DNA of 64,000 nt from Branchiibius cervicis. Its GTDB lineage: Bacteria; Actinomycetota; Actinomycetes; Actinomycetales; Dermatophilaceae. The stretch is taken from NCBI RefSeq assembly GCF_042661605.1, contig NZ_JBHSWJ010000002.1, forward strand, positions 3,038,001-3,102,000, in the 5' to 3' direction. Every line of letters begins with the position of its first letter. Position 1 is the first letter of the stretch. A program made the translations under genes and the position numbers. This document shows, in pieces, positions 45,974 through 54,783 of this stretch. Under the pieces are notes generated by a model. It searched no databases and was not told the DNA's origin. It worked only from the letters and a program-made list of their open reading frames with translations.

Positions 45974-47017
45974 TCAGGCGCGGGACGACGTACGCCAGAG
46001 GTTGATCCCGGCGTCCACCGCGTGCTGGTCGATCTGCGCGAGCTCATCCGGACCGAACTCGAGGTTGTCCAGGGCGCCCAGGTTGTCCTCGAGTTGCTCG
46101 ACGCTGGAGGCGCCGACGAGCACCGAGGTCACGCGATCATCGCGCAACGCCCACGCCAGTGCCATTTGGGCCAGCGACTGACCCCGGGCCGAGGCCATCT
46201 TGTTCAGCGCCTTGACGTGTTTGAGCGACTCCGGTTTGAGCAGCTTGGGATCCAGCGATTTGCCCTGTGACGCGCGCGAACCCTCGGGGATGCCCTTGAG
46301 GTACTTGTCGGTCAACATCCCCTGCGCCAACGGCGAGAACGCGATACAGCCGACGCCGTTCGCACCCAGAACATCGAGCAGGTCTTCTTCGACCCACCGG
46401 TTCAACATCGAGTACGACGGCTGGTGGATCAGCAGAGGCGTGCCGAGTTCGCGCAGGATGGCCAACGCTTCGCGGGTGCGGTCGCCGGAGTACGACGAGA
46501 TGCCGATGTAGAGCGCCTTACCTGCACGGACCGCGGAGTCGAGCGCGCCGAGCGTCTCCTCCAGCGGCGTGTCGGCGTCGAAGCGGTGGCTGTAGAAGAT
46601 GTCGACGTAATCGACACCCATCCGCTGCAGCGACTGATCCAGCGACGCCAGGAGATACTTCCGCGACCCGCCACCCTGGCCGTAGGGACCGGGCCACATG
46701 TCGTAGCCCGCCTTGGTCGACAGGATGAGTTCGTCGCGGTATCGCTTGAAGTCCTGGGCGAAGATCGTGCCGAAGTTGCGCTCGGCGCTGCCGTACGGCG
46801 GCCCGTAGTTGTTGGCCAGGTCGAAGTGGGTCACGCCGAGGTCGAAGGCACGCCGCAGGATGGCGCGCTGGCGCTCCAGCGGCACGTCGTCGCCGAAGTT
46901 GTGCCACAGACCGAGCGATACGGCCGGCAACTGCAGGCCGCTGCGGCCGCAGCGTCGGTAGGTCATCGTGTCGTAGCGGCCGCGAAGGGCCTGGTAGTCG
47001 TCACTGTGCATGGTCAC
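45974..47017 (-). CDS. Aldo/keto reductase (YghZ/Kv-beta type)
   Basis: A 347-residue NADPH-dependent TIM-barrel reductase. The catalytic tetrad is visible: Asp and Tyr in HFDLANNYGPPYGSAE, Lys in ILSTKAGYDMWPGPYG and His in FYSHRFDADTP. The cofactor region is SVLVGASSVEQLEDNL near the C terminus. The extended N terminus (RYDTMTYRRCGRSGLQLPAV) and WPGPYG loop match the YghZ/L-glyceraldehyde-3-phosphate reductase group that detoxifies aldehydes. The start may be either of two Met three codons apart. It is divergent from a PNPOx-like gene. Confidence 0.92.
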   Translation of the reverse strand: MTMHSDDYQALRGRYDTMTYRRCGRSGLQLPAVSLGLWHNFGDDVPLERQRAILRRAFDLGVTHFDLANNYGPPYGSAERNFGTIFAQDFKRYRDELILSTKAGYDMWPGPYGQGGGSRKYLLASLDQSLQRMGVDYVDIFYSHRFDADTPLEETLGALDSAVRAGKALYIGISSYSGDRTREALAILRELGTPLLIHQPSYSMLNRWVEEDLLDVLGANGVGCIAFSPLAQGMLTDKYLKGIPEGSRASQGKSLDPKLLKPESLKHVKALNKMASARGQSLAQMALAWALRDDRVTSVLVGASSVEQLEDNLGALDNLEFGPDELAQIDQHAVDAGINLWRTSSRA

Positions 47018-47081
47018 GGTTGCCAGTCTGCCCCCTCGACGTGAGGACTAGCATCGAAGGTGGAGACCGAAGGAGCGCGCG

Positions 47082-47507
47082 ATGGTAGACAACCCGATTG
47101 CCCCGATGACCGACGACGAAGCATGGGAGGCGTTGCGCAGTCACGAATTCGGCCGCCTCGCATTCCACCTTCTTGATGAAGTACACATCGTTCCGATCAA
47201 CTACGCGGTCGATGGCAGCCACCGGATCATCTTCCGCACCGCAGAAGGATCCAAACTCCTTGGTGTGGAGATGAACTCGGACGTTGCTTTCGAGATCGAC
47301 CAGTACGACGACGAGACGGCATTCAGCGTGATCGCCCGGGGCCGCGCGACCACCCTTGAGGGCAGTGCGGCGTACATCGCGGACAACCTTCCCCTGCGAC
47401 CATGGGTGCCCACGGAGAAGTACAACGTGGTGGCTATCGCGGTCAGCGAGATCAGCGGGCGACGGTTCCGCCTCGAGAAGCCGTGGACCAGCATTCACAC
47501 CACGTGA
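47082..47507 (+). CDS. Pyridoxamine 5'-phosphate oxidase-like flavin/F420-binding protein
   Basis: A 141-residue split-barrel protein of the Pyridox_ox_2 type: EALRSHEFGRLAFHLLDEVH, IVPINYAVDGSHRIIFRTAE, GSKLLGVEMNSDVAFEIDQY and the C-terminal RRFRLEKPWTS. Members bind FMN, F420 or heme, and which one applies here is unknown. ATG 47082 follows CGAAGGAGCGCGCG, a good Shine-Dalgarno. It lies divergent from the aldo/keto reductase gene across 64 bp, so both may respond to the same oxidative or aldehyde signal. Confidence 0.87.
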   Translation: MVDNPIAPMTDDEAWEALRSHEFGRLAFHLLDEVHIVPINYAVDGSHRIIFRTAEGSKLLGVEMNSDVAFEIDQYDDETAFSVIARGRATTLEGSAAYIADNLPLRPWVPTEKYNVVAIAVSEISGRRFRLEKPWTSIHTT

Positions 47508-47565
47508 GACGGAAAGGCCCGCCGCCTGGCCGGCGACTTGGGTAGAGTCACGTGCGGGCGTAGCC

Positions 47566-47583
47566 TTTCTACAGATGTAGAAA
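47566..47583. promoter_or_regulatory. Perfect inverted repeat, probable operator
   Basis: TTTCTACA-GA-TGTAGAAA (47566-47583) is a perfect 8-bp inverted repeat with a 2-bp centre, ending 3 bp before AAGGAGG of the 3-hydroxyacyl-CoA dehydrogenase. TAGAGT at about 47543-47548 could be a -10 box, placing the dyad near the transcription start, where a repressor would block expression. The regulator is not identifiable; TetR-type fatty-acid regulators use sites of this kind. Confidence 0.55.
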
Positions 47584-47596
47584 AGGAGGCGTCACC

Positions 47597-48469
47597 ATGA
47601 CGCAGACAGCACCCACGAGCAGTTCCATCCAGCGAGTCACCGTCCTCGGGACGGGAGTCCTCGGCGCACAGATTGCGTTCCAGACCGCTTACAGCGGTAA
47701 GCAGGTCACGGCGTACGACATCTCGCAGGACGCACTCACCACAGCGCGCGCGACCTTCGACGGCCTCGCCGCGACGTACGTGAAGGAAGTGCAAGGCGCA
47801 GCCGATGGCAAAGCGCAGCAGACCCGCGACGGATTGACCCTCACCGCCGACCTGGCTGCGGCGGTCGCCGAGGCCGATCTGGTCATCGAGGCCATCCCCG
47901 AGGTGCTCGACCTCAAGCGTGAGACCTTCGCCAAGATCAACGACCTCGCGCCGGCCAGCACCATTTTTGCGACCAATTCCTCCACGCTGCTGCCCAGTGC
48001 GATCAGTGACGCAACCGGCCGGGAGGACCGTTTCCTGGCGTTGCATTTCGCCAACCAGATCTGGCGGGCCAATACCGCCGAGGTCATGGGAACGCCGAAA
48101 ACCGATCCGGCCGTCTTCGACCGCGTCGTCGAGTTCGCTCGCGAGATCGGAATGGTGCCGATCCCGATCCACAAGGAGAAGGCCGGCTACGTCCTGAACT
48201 CGCTGCTCGTCCCCCTGCTCGGTGCGGCGCTCGAACTAGCCGCCGGCGGCTACGCCGAGCCCAAGGACGTCGACAACGTGTGGCGCATCGCCACCGGTTC
48301 ACCGGTCGGTCCGTTCCAGCTGTACGACATCATCGGGCTCATCACGCCGTACAACATCATGAGCCACGGGGACGACGACGCCCGCAAACTCGGTCAGTGG
48401 TTGAAGGTCAACTACATCGACAAGGGCAAAACGGGGATCGCCGCCGGTGAAGGGTTCTACAAGTACTGA
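47597..48469 (+). CDS. 3-hydroxyacyl-CoA dehydrogenase family protein
   Basis: 290 residues. The Rossmann motif is VTVLGTGVLGAQIAFQTAYS (about 14-33), with IEAIPEVLDLKRETFAKIND and ATNSSTLLPSAI as in 3-hydroxybutyryl-CoA dehydrogenases. The catalytic His occurs in LALHFANQIW rather than the usual HFFNP. The C-terminal domain has HKEKAGYVLNSLLVPLLGAA and SPVGPFQLYDIIGL, where standard enzymes have GPFxLxDxxGLD. These differences suggest a non-standard hydroxyacyl-CoA substrate. A strong AAGGAGG Shine-Dalgarno precedes ATG 47597, and a palindromic operator lies just upstream. Confidence 0.9.
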   Translation: MTQTAPTSSSIQRVTVLGTGVLGAQIAFQTAYSGKQVTAYDISQDALTTARATFDGLAATYVKEVQGAADGKAQQTRDGLTLTADLAAAVAEADLVIEAIPEVLDLKRETFAKINDLAPASTIFATNSSTLLPSAISDATGREDRFLALHFANQIWRANTAEVMGTPKTDPAVFDRVVEFAREIGMVPIPIHKEKAGYVLNSLLVPLLGAALELAAGGYAEPKDVDNVWRIATGSPVGPFQLYDIIGLITPYNIMSHGDDDARKLGQWLKVNYIDKGKTGIAAGEGFYKY

Positions 48470-48538
48470 TCCGGCCCGCACCGTGTGAGCCTCACCACCC
48501 GCGCCCGCTCGTGACGCGGTGCGCGGGTGCGACCTACG

Positions 48539-50719
48539 ATGGTGGGACTGCACACCCCGCACATCGGTACTGACCGAATCCGTCTCATCCGACGACGTCT
48601 GAGGCCCAACGGAAGTTGGCATCAGGTGCGATGGAGCCTTCCCGACACTCCCCGGGCCCACCGTTGGCAGCTCGTCGCGGCCGCTTGCTGCGCGGTCCTG
48701 GCCGTGGTCGCGGTGCTCACGACGACCGCCAGGAGCCGTGATGGTCAGCCCGACCCGCATGCCTGGGACGCCGAGAGCGGCGGCGCGGCTGCGGTGACCG
48801 CTCCCGAGGCGGTGTTCCCAGCGGGTTCCATCGACGCCGCGCTGTCCCGGGTCGTCCACCGCGACCTGGGTACGGTCAAGGCGCCGCGTTTGGCCAACGG
48901 CCTTGCGCCGCCGACCAATCGGTGGTTCTCGGGCCTAGCACTCGGCCCGACCGCGCAGCCGGTGTACCCCATGCCGTACAGCTACACGCCGACGTCAGAC
49001 GGCTTCAGTTTCGGTGTCCCCTCCGTCAGCACGCAGCCGGAGGTCATCACCGGGTTCGCCAGTTCCGATGTGCACGTGCGTATTCCCGGAATGACCTCGG
49101 CGACGGTCACCGGGTACGACGACGACAGTGCGACCGTGACCCTCGCCGACTCGCGTGGTGCCGTGGCGAGGGTGGTGCTCGCTCGAGGATCGCCGTACCT
49201 CAGCCTTACCGCGCTGACACCGGTCACACTGGAGACGAATCTGCCGTTCTCTTCCGGAGCGTCGACCCGGGCGGCGTCCGGGCGCGCTTACTCCGCGGTC
49301 ACCCGCGGGGCCCGGATCGACGGTAACCACGTGGTGCTGGGCGCCGGCACGTCGGTCACTTGGTTCCCCGTACCGGACGGCGGCAGTCGTCAGGCGATGG
49401 CCGACGCCGCCATGGTGCTCACCGGAACAGATCTCTCGTACGGGGTGAACAGCACGACGGCAACCACCCGGATCACCTATCGCGGCAACGGAACCGGGGC
49501 CTTCGGCGTACTGCCGCACCAGACGCCTCAGCTGGCGAACCAGACGGCTTGCAACCTAGGAACGATCCCGACCGTCTTCGGCACTATGCGTATTTGCCAG
49601 GGACATCAGTTGGAATGGAGCACCCCGAACCGTCCGGTGCAGACCCAGCTGCCGATCGACCGATTGCCGGCCACGGACCGCAACCGGCTCGCGCCCATCG
49701 TCCGCGCCGACATCGCGGCCAGCACCACGTTTCCCACCGACACCTACTACGGAGGCAAGGCCCTACAGCGTCTCACCCAGTTGTGGCAGCTGGCAGAACA
49801 GCTGGGCCTGAGCCAGGCCGCCGCCTCGGCCAAATCACAACTGGTCGGCCAGCTGAACCAGTGGACCGACCCGCAAGGCTGCGCCAACCGATCCGTCAAG
49901 TGCTTCGTCTATGACGATCAGGCCCGCGGCCTGGTGGGAATGGCACCGTCGTTCGGCAGCGAGGGATTCAGCGATCACCACTTTCACTACGGCTACTTCC
50001 TTTACGCCGCAGGAATTCTCGCAATGAACGACCCCGCCCTGATGGCCCGGTGGCGACCGGTGATGGACCTGGTCGCCGCCGATCTCGCGAGCAGCGGTTC
50101 CGGTGCGTTTCCCGACCGGCGGACCTTCGACCCGTACGGCGGACAGTCCTGGGCCAACGGCAGCACGCCGCTTCCTGACGGCAACGACCAGGAGAGCACG
50201 TCAGAAGCGATCAACGCCTGGATTGGTCTGGACCTGTGGTCGAAGGCCACCCACAACCAGGCGTTGTCCACCCAGGCGCAGTGGATGCTGGCCGGGGAGA
50301 CGCGGGCCGCGCTCCGCTACGGGTTGTACCTTGATCGCGCGGACCCGGTCTATCGCGGCTACCAGCATCAGATCGTCAGCCTGACCTTCGGCAGCAAGCG
50401 CGGCTACCAGACGTGGTTCTCCGCAGAAGCCAGCGCCAAGCTGGGTATTCAGTTGCTGCCCAGCGCGCCCGCGAGCATGGTCTACCTACGATCGGTTCCC
50501 AGCGCACTGATCCGTCAGGAGGTCCAGGAGGCCACGGGCACAGGGGGATTCAGTCAGACCCTCAGTGACTACGTGTTGATGTACTCAGCGCTGGCCGGTT
50601 CCACCGAGCGCGACCGGGCGCTGAAGATCGCCGGCGACCCGCAGTGGACCAGCATCGATTCGGGCAATTCACGGGCCTACCTGACGGCGTGGATTCTGTG
50701 CGCCGGGCTACCTGCCTGA
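48539..50719 (+). CDS. Glycoside hydrolase family 81, endo-1,3-beta-glucanase, membrane-anchored or secreted
   Basis: About 726 residues from ATG 48539 (a GTG at 48527 is in frame). An uncleaved-type signal anchor lies at about residues 43-64 (LVAAACCAVLAVVAVLTTTA). The GH81 domain has ANGLAPPTNRWFSGLALG near its start. The catalytic core contains GFSDHHFHYGYFLYAAGILA (catalytic Asp), DPYGGQSWANGS and GNDQESTSEAINAWIGLDLW (catalytic Glu pair). GH81 enzymes cut beta-1,3-glucan. The position 256 bp upstream of an O-acyltransferase and processive GT2 suggests that it trims or remodels a beta-glucan made by the same locus, though use on external glucans is possible. Confidence 0.92.
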   Translation: MVGLHTPHIGTDRIRLIRRRLRPNGSWHQVRWSLPDTPRAHRWQLVAAACCAVLAVVAVLTTTARSRDGQPDPHAWDAESGGAAAVTAPEAVFPAGSIDAALSRVVHRDLGTVKAPRLANGLAPPTNRWFSGLALGPTAQPVYPMPYSYTPTSDGFSFGVPSVSTQPEVITGFASSDVHVRIPGMTSATVTGYDDDSATVTLADSRGAVARVVLARGSPYLSLTALTPVTLETNLPFSSGASTRAASGRAYSAVTRGARIDGNHVVLGAGTSVTWFPVPDGGSRQAMADAAMVLTGTDLSYGVNSTTATTRITYRGNGTGAFGVLPHQTPQLANQTACNLGTIPTVFGTMRICQGHQLEWSTPNRPVQTQLPIDRLPATDRNRLAPIVRADIAASTTFPTDTYYGGKALQRLTQLWQLAEQLGLSQAAASAKSQLVGQLNQWTDPQGCANRSVKCFVYDDQARGLVGMAPSFGSEGFSDHHFHYGYFLYAAGILAMNDPALMARWRPVMDLVAADLASSGSGAFPDRRTFDPYGGQSWANGSTPLPDGNDQESTSEAINAWIGLDLWSKATHNQALSTQAQWMLAGETRAALRYGLYLDRADPVYRGYQHQIVSLTFGSKRGYQTWFSAEASAKLGIQLLPSAPASMVYLRSVPSALIRQEVQEATGTGGFSQTLSDYVLMYSALAGSTERDRALKIAGDPQWTSIDSGNSRAYLTAWILCAGLPA

Positions 50720-50975
50720 ACCGGCGGCGAAGTGTGCGACAACTCACTTGCCGACCCATTCTCCAACCCTCGGTGAGTGCGCTTCAATTGATGCATCCCA
50801 GACGGGCGCACTGACGCAGACCCGCAGGATCTGTTCCCCCTACGCACGGACCGCATAGCTGCGGCCGATCACCCCGGGGCGACGTTGCGGTCGACCTCCT
50901 CTTCAGCTGTTCGCAGGACCGTTTGCGGTCCGCTCCTTCATTGATCCTGTTCTTTGCGATGCGCCAGGAGTATCC

Positions 50976-53039
50976 GTGACCGCAGGCACTTTGATTCATG
51001 CAGAACCGGTTTCAGCAATTTCCGGCGCCCGGCGTTTCCGCCCCGACATCCAGGGAATGCGCGCCGTCGCAGTCCTGTCCGTCGTGCTGTACCACGCGGG
51101 AGTACCCCTACTGAACGGCGGTTACGCGGGGGTCGACATCTTCTTCGTCATCTCCGGGTTCCTCATCACCGGTCTGCTCTTTCGGGAGCTCGACACCACC
51201 GGCCGGGTCGCGGTCGCGCACTTCTACAGTCGCCGCTTCAGGCGACTCCTGCCGCCGGCGTTCCTCGTCATCCTCGTCACCTTGCTCTTCGGACGTTCCG
51301 TTCTGGCGCACGATCAAGTCCTGTCGCTGACCTCCGACGCGTTCTGGGCCGCTGTGTACGGCATCAACTATCACCTGGCCCTTGAGGGCGTGACGTACCA
51401 AAGTGCAGCCGATCCGTCTGCGCTGCAGCACTTCTGGTCACTCGCGGTCGAGGAGCAGTTCTACCTCATCTGGCCGACCGTCCTGTTGATCGTCGGATTC
51501 GCGGTGGCCCGCCGGTGGCGCCGCCCGGTCGTGGCCACCCTGTTGTCGTTGGTCTTCGTCGTCAGCCTGTTCGTATCGATCCGGGTGACCGACACGAACG
51601 TACCGATGGCCTATTTCAGCCTGCAGACCCGCGCGTGGGAGCTGGCGGCCGGCGGCCTTCTGGCCCTCAGCGTGCCTCTGGTGGCCCGGCTTCCCGATAA
51701 CGCCTTGCGCTGGCTCGGCTGGGGCGGCCTGGCCGCGATCGTCGCGACGTTGTTCCTCTACACCGATGCCACGCCGTTCCCCAGCTATACCGCTCTCCTG
51801 CCGGTGCTCGGCGCCGTCGCGATCATCGCCGGCGGCACCCGCTTGGTCCCGGGATCGGTGGAGACCAGACTCCTCGACCGGCGACCGGTGCAGTACATCG
51901 GGCGCAGTTCGTACGCCTGGTACCTCTGGCACTGGCCGATGCTGGTGCTGCTCCCGGTATGGCTGGGTCGAGAGTTGGTGCTCTGGGAACGGCTCGAAGT
52001 CGTCTTCATCGCCTACTGGTTCGCCGTGCTGACGTACATCCTGGAGAACGCCGCTGCCCGCAGCGCGTGGAACCATCGACGCTGGTTGCTCGCCGGCGCG
52101 GCGGGTTCTGTCCTCATCATCGCCGCGACGTCGTTGGTGACGGTCCTGATGCCGTCGTTGCAGGGCCGCGGGGCAGCGACGGCGGCCACCCTCCTGCGCT
52201 CGCCCGACCCCACCGGAGTCGACCGGGCCATTGCGCGCAGTCTGCAGATCACGGCCGTACCCGCCAACCTGACACCGACCCTGGCGAAGGCGTCCAAGGA
52301 TTACCCGTGGGAGCCCAGCGGATGCCACGCCGGCCTGGCTCAGGTCGTGCCGCACGACTGTGTCTTCGGTGATCCGAAGGGATCGAAAACGGCTGTTCTG
52401 ATTGGTGATTCGCACGCCGACCAATGGCTCAACGCGTTGTCCACCGACGCAGCCGCCAACGGCTGGAAGCTGATCAGCATGACCAAGGCCGCCTGCCCGG
52501 TCGCGGATCTCCTGGTCTGGAACAACGACCTGAAACGGCCGTACACCGAGTGCCAGACGTTCAAGGCGGCGGCATGGCCGCAGATCAAGGCCATCAAGCC
52601 GGACCTGATCATCGCCAGCCAGGCGGATGCCGTCGGCGCGTCGACGTTCAAACCGAACACCTGGGCAGCGTCCACGGTGCAACAGCTGCGCGCGCTTTCC
52701 GGGCCCAAGACCAGACTGGTGTACCTGGGCGACACCCCGTACATGCCCGCCGACGCCAACCGCTGTGTCGAGCGACACCTCGACGACGTGCGCGCGTGTA
52801 TCTACCCGATCAACGAGAACGCGCAGTGGACCGATTTCTATCGCACCATGCGGACCGCGATCACGACCGACCGGATCGGCTACGTCGACACCCACGCGTT
52901 CTTCTGTAACCGCTATGTATGTCCCGCCGTGGTGGAGAACATGCTCACCCACCGCGACCAGGGCCATGCCACCCGCACCTACGCCAACTGGCTAGCACCG
53001 ATGCTGGCGCCCATTTTCGAGAAAGGTTCGCTCTCGTGA
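50976..53039 (+). CDS. OafA/YrhL-type O-acyltransferase with C-terminal SGNH domain
   Basis: 687 residues from GTG 50976, preceded by CCAGGAGTATCC. The N-terminal acyltransferase-3 domain (about 20-380) has ten or so TM segments, with RPDIQGMRAVAVLSVVLYHA (conserved His), GYAGVDIFFVISGFLITGLL and RRFRRLLPP. HFWSLAVEEQFYLIWP is the second conserved block. The extracytoplasmic SGNH domain (about 440-687) has VLIGDSHADQWLNAL (catalytic Ser) and a late Asp/His-bearing segment near LTHRDQGHATRTYANW. These proteins O-acetylate cell-surface polysaccharides. The stop overlaps the GT2 gene (GTGA), so acylation of its glycan product is likely. Confidence 0.93.
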   Translation: MTAGTLIHAEPVSAISGARRFRPDIQGMRAVAVLSVVLYHAGVPLLNGGYAGVDIFFVISGFLITGLLFRELDTTGRVAVAHFYSRRFRRLLPPAFLVILVTLLFGRSVLAHDQVLSLTSDAFWAAVYGINYHLALEGVTYQSAADPSALQHFWSLAVEEQFYLIWPTVLLIVGFAVARRWRRPVVATLLSLVFVVSLFVSIRVTDTNVPMAYFSLQTRAWELAAGGLLALSVPLVARLPDNALRWLGWGGLAAIVATLFLYTDATPFPSYTALLPVLGAVAIIAGGTRLVPGSVETRLLDRRPVQYIGRSSYAWYLWHWPMLVLLPVWLGRELVLWERLEVVFIAYWFAVLTYILENAAARSAWNHRRWLLAGAAGSVLIIAATSLVTVLMPSLQGRGAATAATLLRSPDPTGVDRAIARSLQITAVPANLTPTLAKASKDYPWEPSGCHAGLAQVVPHDCVFGDPKGSKTAVLIGDSHADQWLNALSTDAAANGWKLISMTKAACPVADLLVWNNDLKRPYTECQTFKAAAWPQIKAIKPDLIIASQADAVGASTFKPNTWAASTVQQLRALSGPKTRLVYLGDTPYMPADANRCVERHLDDVRACIYPINENAQWTDFYRTMRTAITTDRIGYVDTHAFFCNRYVCPAVVENMLTHRDQGHATRTYANWLAPMLAPIFEKGSLS

Positions 53040-54670
53040 GTGTTGTCAGAATCTCCGCTCCACCCCGCAGAGTCCGGTTGCGCCGGCGACCGCTCGCCGC
53101 TCATACCGCCACTGAAGCCTCGCTGCCGACAGCACCGGGCGATGACGAGATGTGGCTGTACTACGGGCCTCAGCACCTGTGGTTCATCTGGCTGCGTACC
53201 GTCGCCACCATCAGCGCCGTCGCCAGTCTGCTGCTCTTCTCGATCTCGACCACCCTGCTATGGCTGTTCTGGATACCGTTCACCGTCTTCGTGATGTACA
53301 TGGCCCTCACCCATTACGCGACGACACGCAAGCGGCGCTTCAGCCGCCTGGACCACGAGCGCATCGTGGAGTTCTGGGCACCGGAGAGCTATCCCAGCGT
53401 GGACGTCTTCCTGCCCAGTGCAGGCGAGGACCTGGAGGTGCTGCGTAACACCTACCGGCACGTGGCCGCGATGGAGTACGACGGAAGGCTGACGGTGTAC
53501 GTCCTGGACGACGGTGATCGCGCCGAAGTTCGCGACCTCGCAGGAGATTTCGGCTTCGAATACCTGGTCCGGCCGAACCGGCCGCACATGAAGAAGGCCG
53601 GCAACCTCAAATACGGATACGAGCACTCGGACGGTGACCTGATCGTCATCTTCGACGCCGACTTCTGCCCCCGCGCCGACTTCGTCAAACAACTCGCGCC
53701 GTACATGGATGACCCCTCCATCGGCATCGTCCAGTCACCGCAATACTTCGACACCGACACTTCGATGCCCTGGCTGCAGCGGTGTGCGGGCGCAGTGCAG
53801 GAGAGCTTCTACCGGTGGGCCCAGGTCTCCCGCGACTACCTCGGTGCGCCCATCTGCGTCGGCACGTGCGCGATCTACCGACGCGCGGGACTGCAGCAAT
53901 CCGGCGGGTTTGCGCAGATCGGGCACAGTGAGGACGTGCACACCGGCGTCAACCTGTTGAAGGCCGGTTTCAGCACGATCTACGTTCCGGTCATCCTGGC
54001 CAAGGGTCTGTGCCCGGACCAGATGGCCAGCTTCATCTCCCAGCAGTACCGCTGGTGCGCTGGCTCGATGAGTCTGCTGCGGGACAAGCGATTTCACGAT
54101 TCGCCGCTGAAGTACCGCCAGCGCATGTGTTTCTTCACCGGCTTCGGGTACTACATCTCCACGGCCCTGGGCGTCTTCATCCTGCCGTTGCCCACGTTGG
54201 TGATGCTGTGGGCGATGCCCGATCGGGTCAAACTGTCCAACTTCTTCTGGTTGATCCCGACCTTCTTGATGTACCCCTTGATCAAGATGATCCACCGCAG
54301 CGGGTGGGGTGCCGCGACATTACGCGTCTACACCATTTCCTCCTTCAGCCACGTCGCGGCGATCTGGCACACGATGCGCGGGCGGACCGCCGAATGGGTA
54401 CCCACCGGCGAGTCACGACGTACGTCGATGACCAGCAACACGATCAGCCTGATGATCGCCTGGACGGCGACCACGAACCTCGGAATGCTCATCGGCGTAT
54501 TGCACTTCGTCGACGCGGGGTACAGCTTGGTCGACGCCACGCCGGTGCTGGTCGTCGCGCTGCTCAATCTGAACATCTGGGTCCCGATCACCGTGCTCGC
54601 CTGGCGGGAGCGGCGGATCCGCCTGGAGAAGGCACGTTCCACCGCGCTCATGGCCCCGGCGGAAAGCTAG
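53036..54670 (+). CDS. Processive family 2 glycosyltransferase (cellulose/curdlan synthase-like)
   Basis: 544 residues from the GTG at 53036, which overlaps the acyltransferase stop. Two N-terminal TM segments (about 52-95) precede a cytosolic GT-A domain with the D,D,D,Q-x-x-R-W signature: VYVLDDGDRAEVRDL, IVIFDADFCPRADF, HSEDVHTGVNLL and SQQYRWCAGSMSLLRDK. C-terminal TM segments follow. There is no PilZ domain or BcsB partner, so c-di-GMP control as in bacterial cellulose synthase is not visible. The product is an extended beta-glycan. The GH81 neighbour favours beta-1,3-glucan, but cellulose or mixed linkage cannot be excluded. Confidence 0.92.
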   Translation: MSVVRISAPPRRVRLRRRPLAAHTATEASLPTAPGDDEMWLYYGPQHLWFIWLRTVATISAVASLLLFSISTTLLWLFWIPFTVFVMYMALTHYATTRKRRFSRLDHERIVEFWAPESYPSVDVFLPSAGEDLEVLRNTYRHVAAMEYDGRLTVYVLDDGDRAEVRDLAGDFGFEYLVRPNRPHMKKAGNLKYGYEHSDGDLIVIFDADFCPRADFVKQLAPYMDDPSIGIVQSPQYFDTDTSMPWLQRCAGAVQESFYRWAQVSRDYLGAPICVGTCAIYRRAGLQQSGGFAQIGHSEDVHTGVNLLKAGFSTIYVPVILAKGLCPDQMASFISQQYRWCAGSMSLLRDKRFHDSPLKYRQRMCFFTGFGYYISTALGVFILPLPTLVMLWAMPDRVKLSNFFWLIPTFLMYPLIKMIHRSGWGAATLRVYTISSFSHVAAIWHTMRGRTAEWVPTGESRRTSMTSNTISLMIAWTATTNLGMLIGVLHFVDAGYSLVDATPVLVVALLNLNIWVPITVLAWRERRIRLEKARSTALMAPAES

Positions 54671-54783
54671 CTCACCCAGAGGGTTCCTTGTCGCCGCAGC
54701 AGGTCGATAACGTCGAGGGTAGTTCGACAGCACCATCCCGGGAACCACTACCCAGCAGACCGACTGGCCCAAGGAGCGCGACG

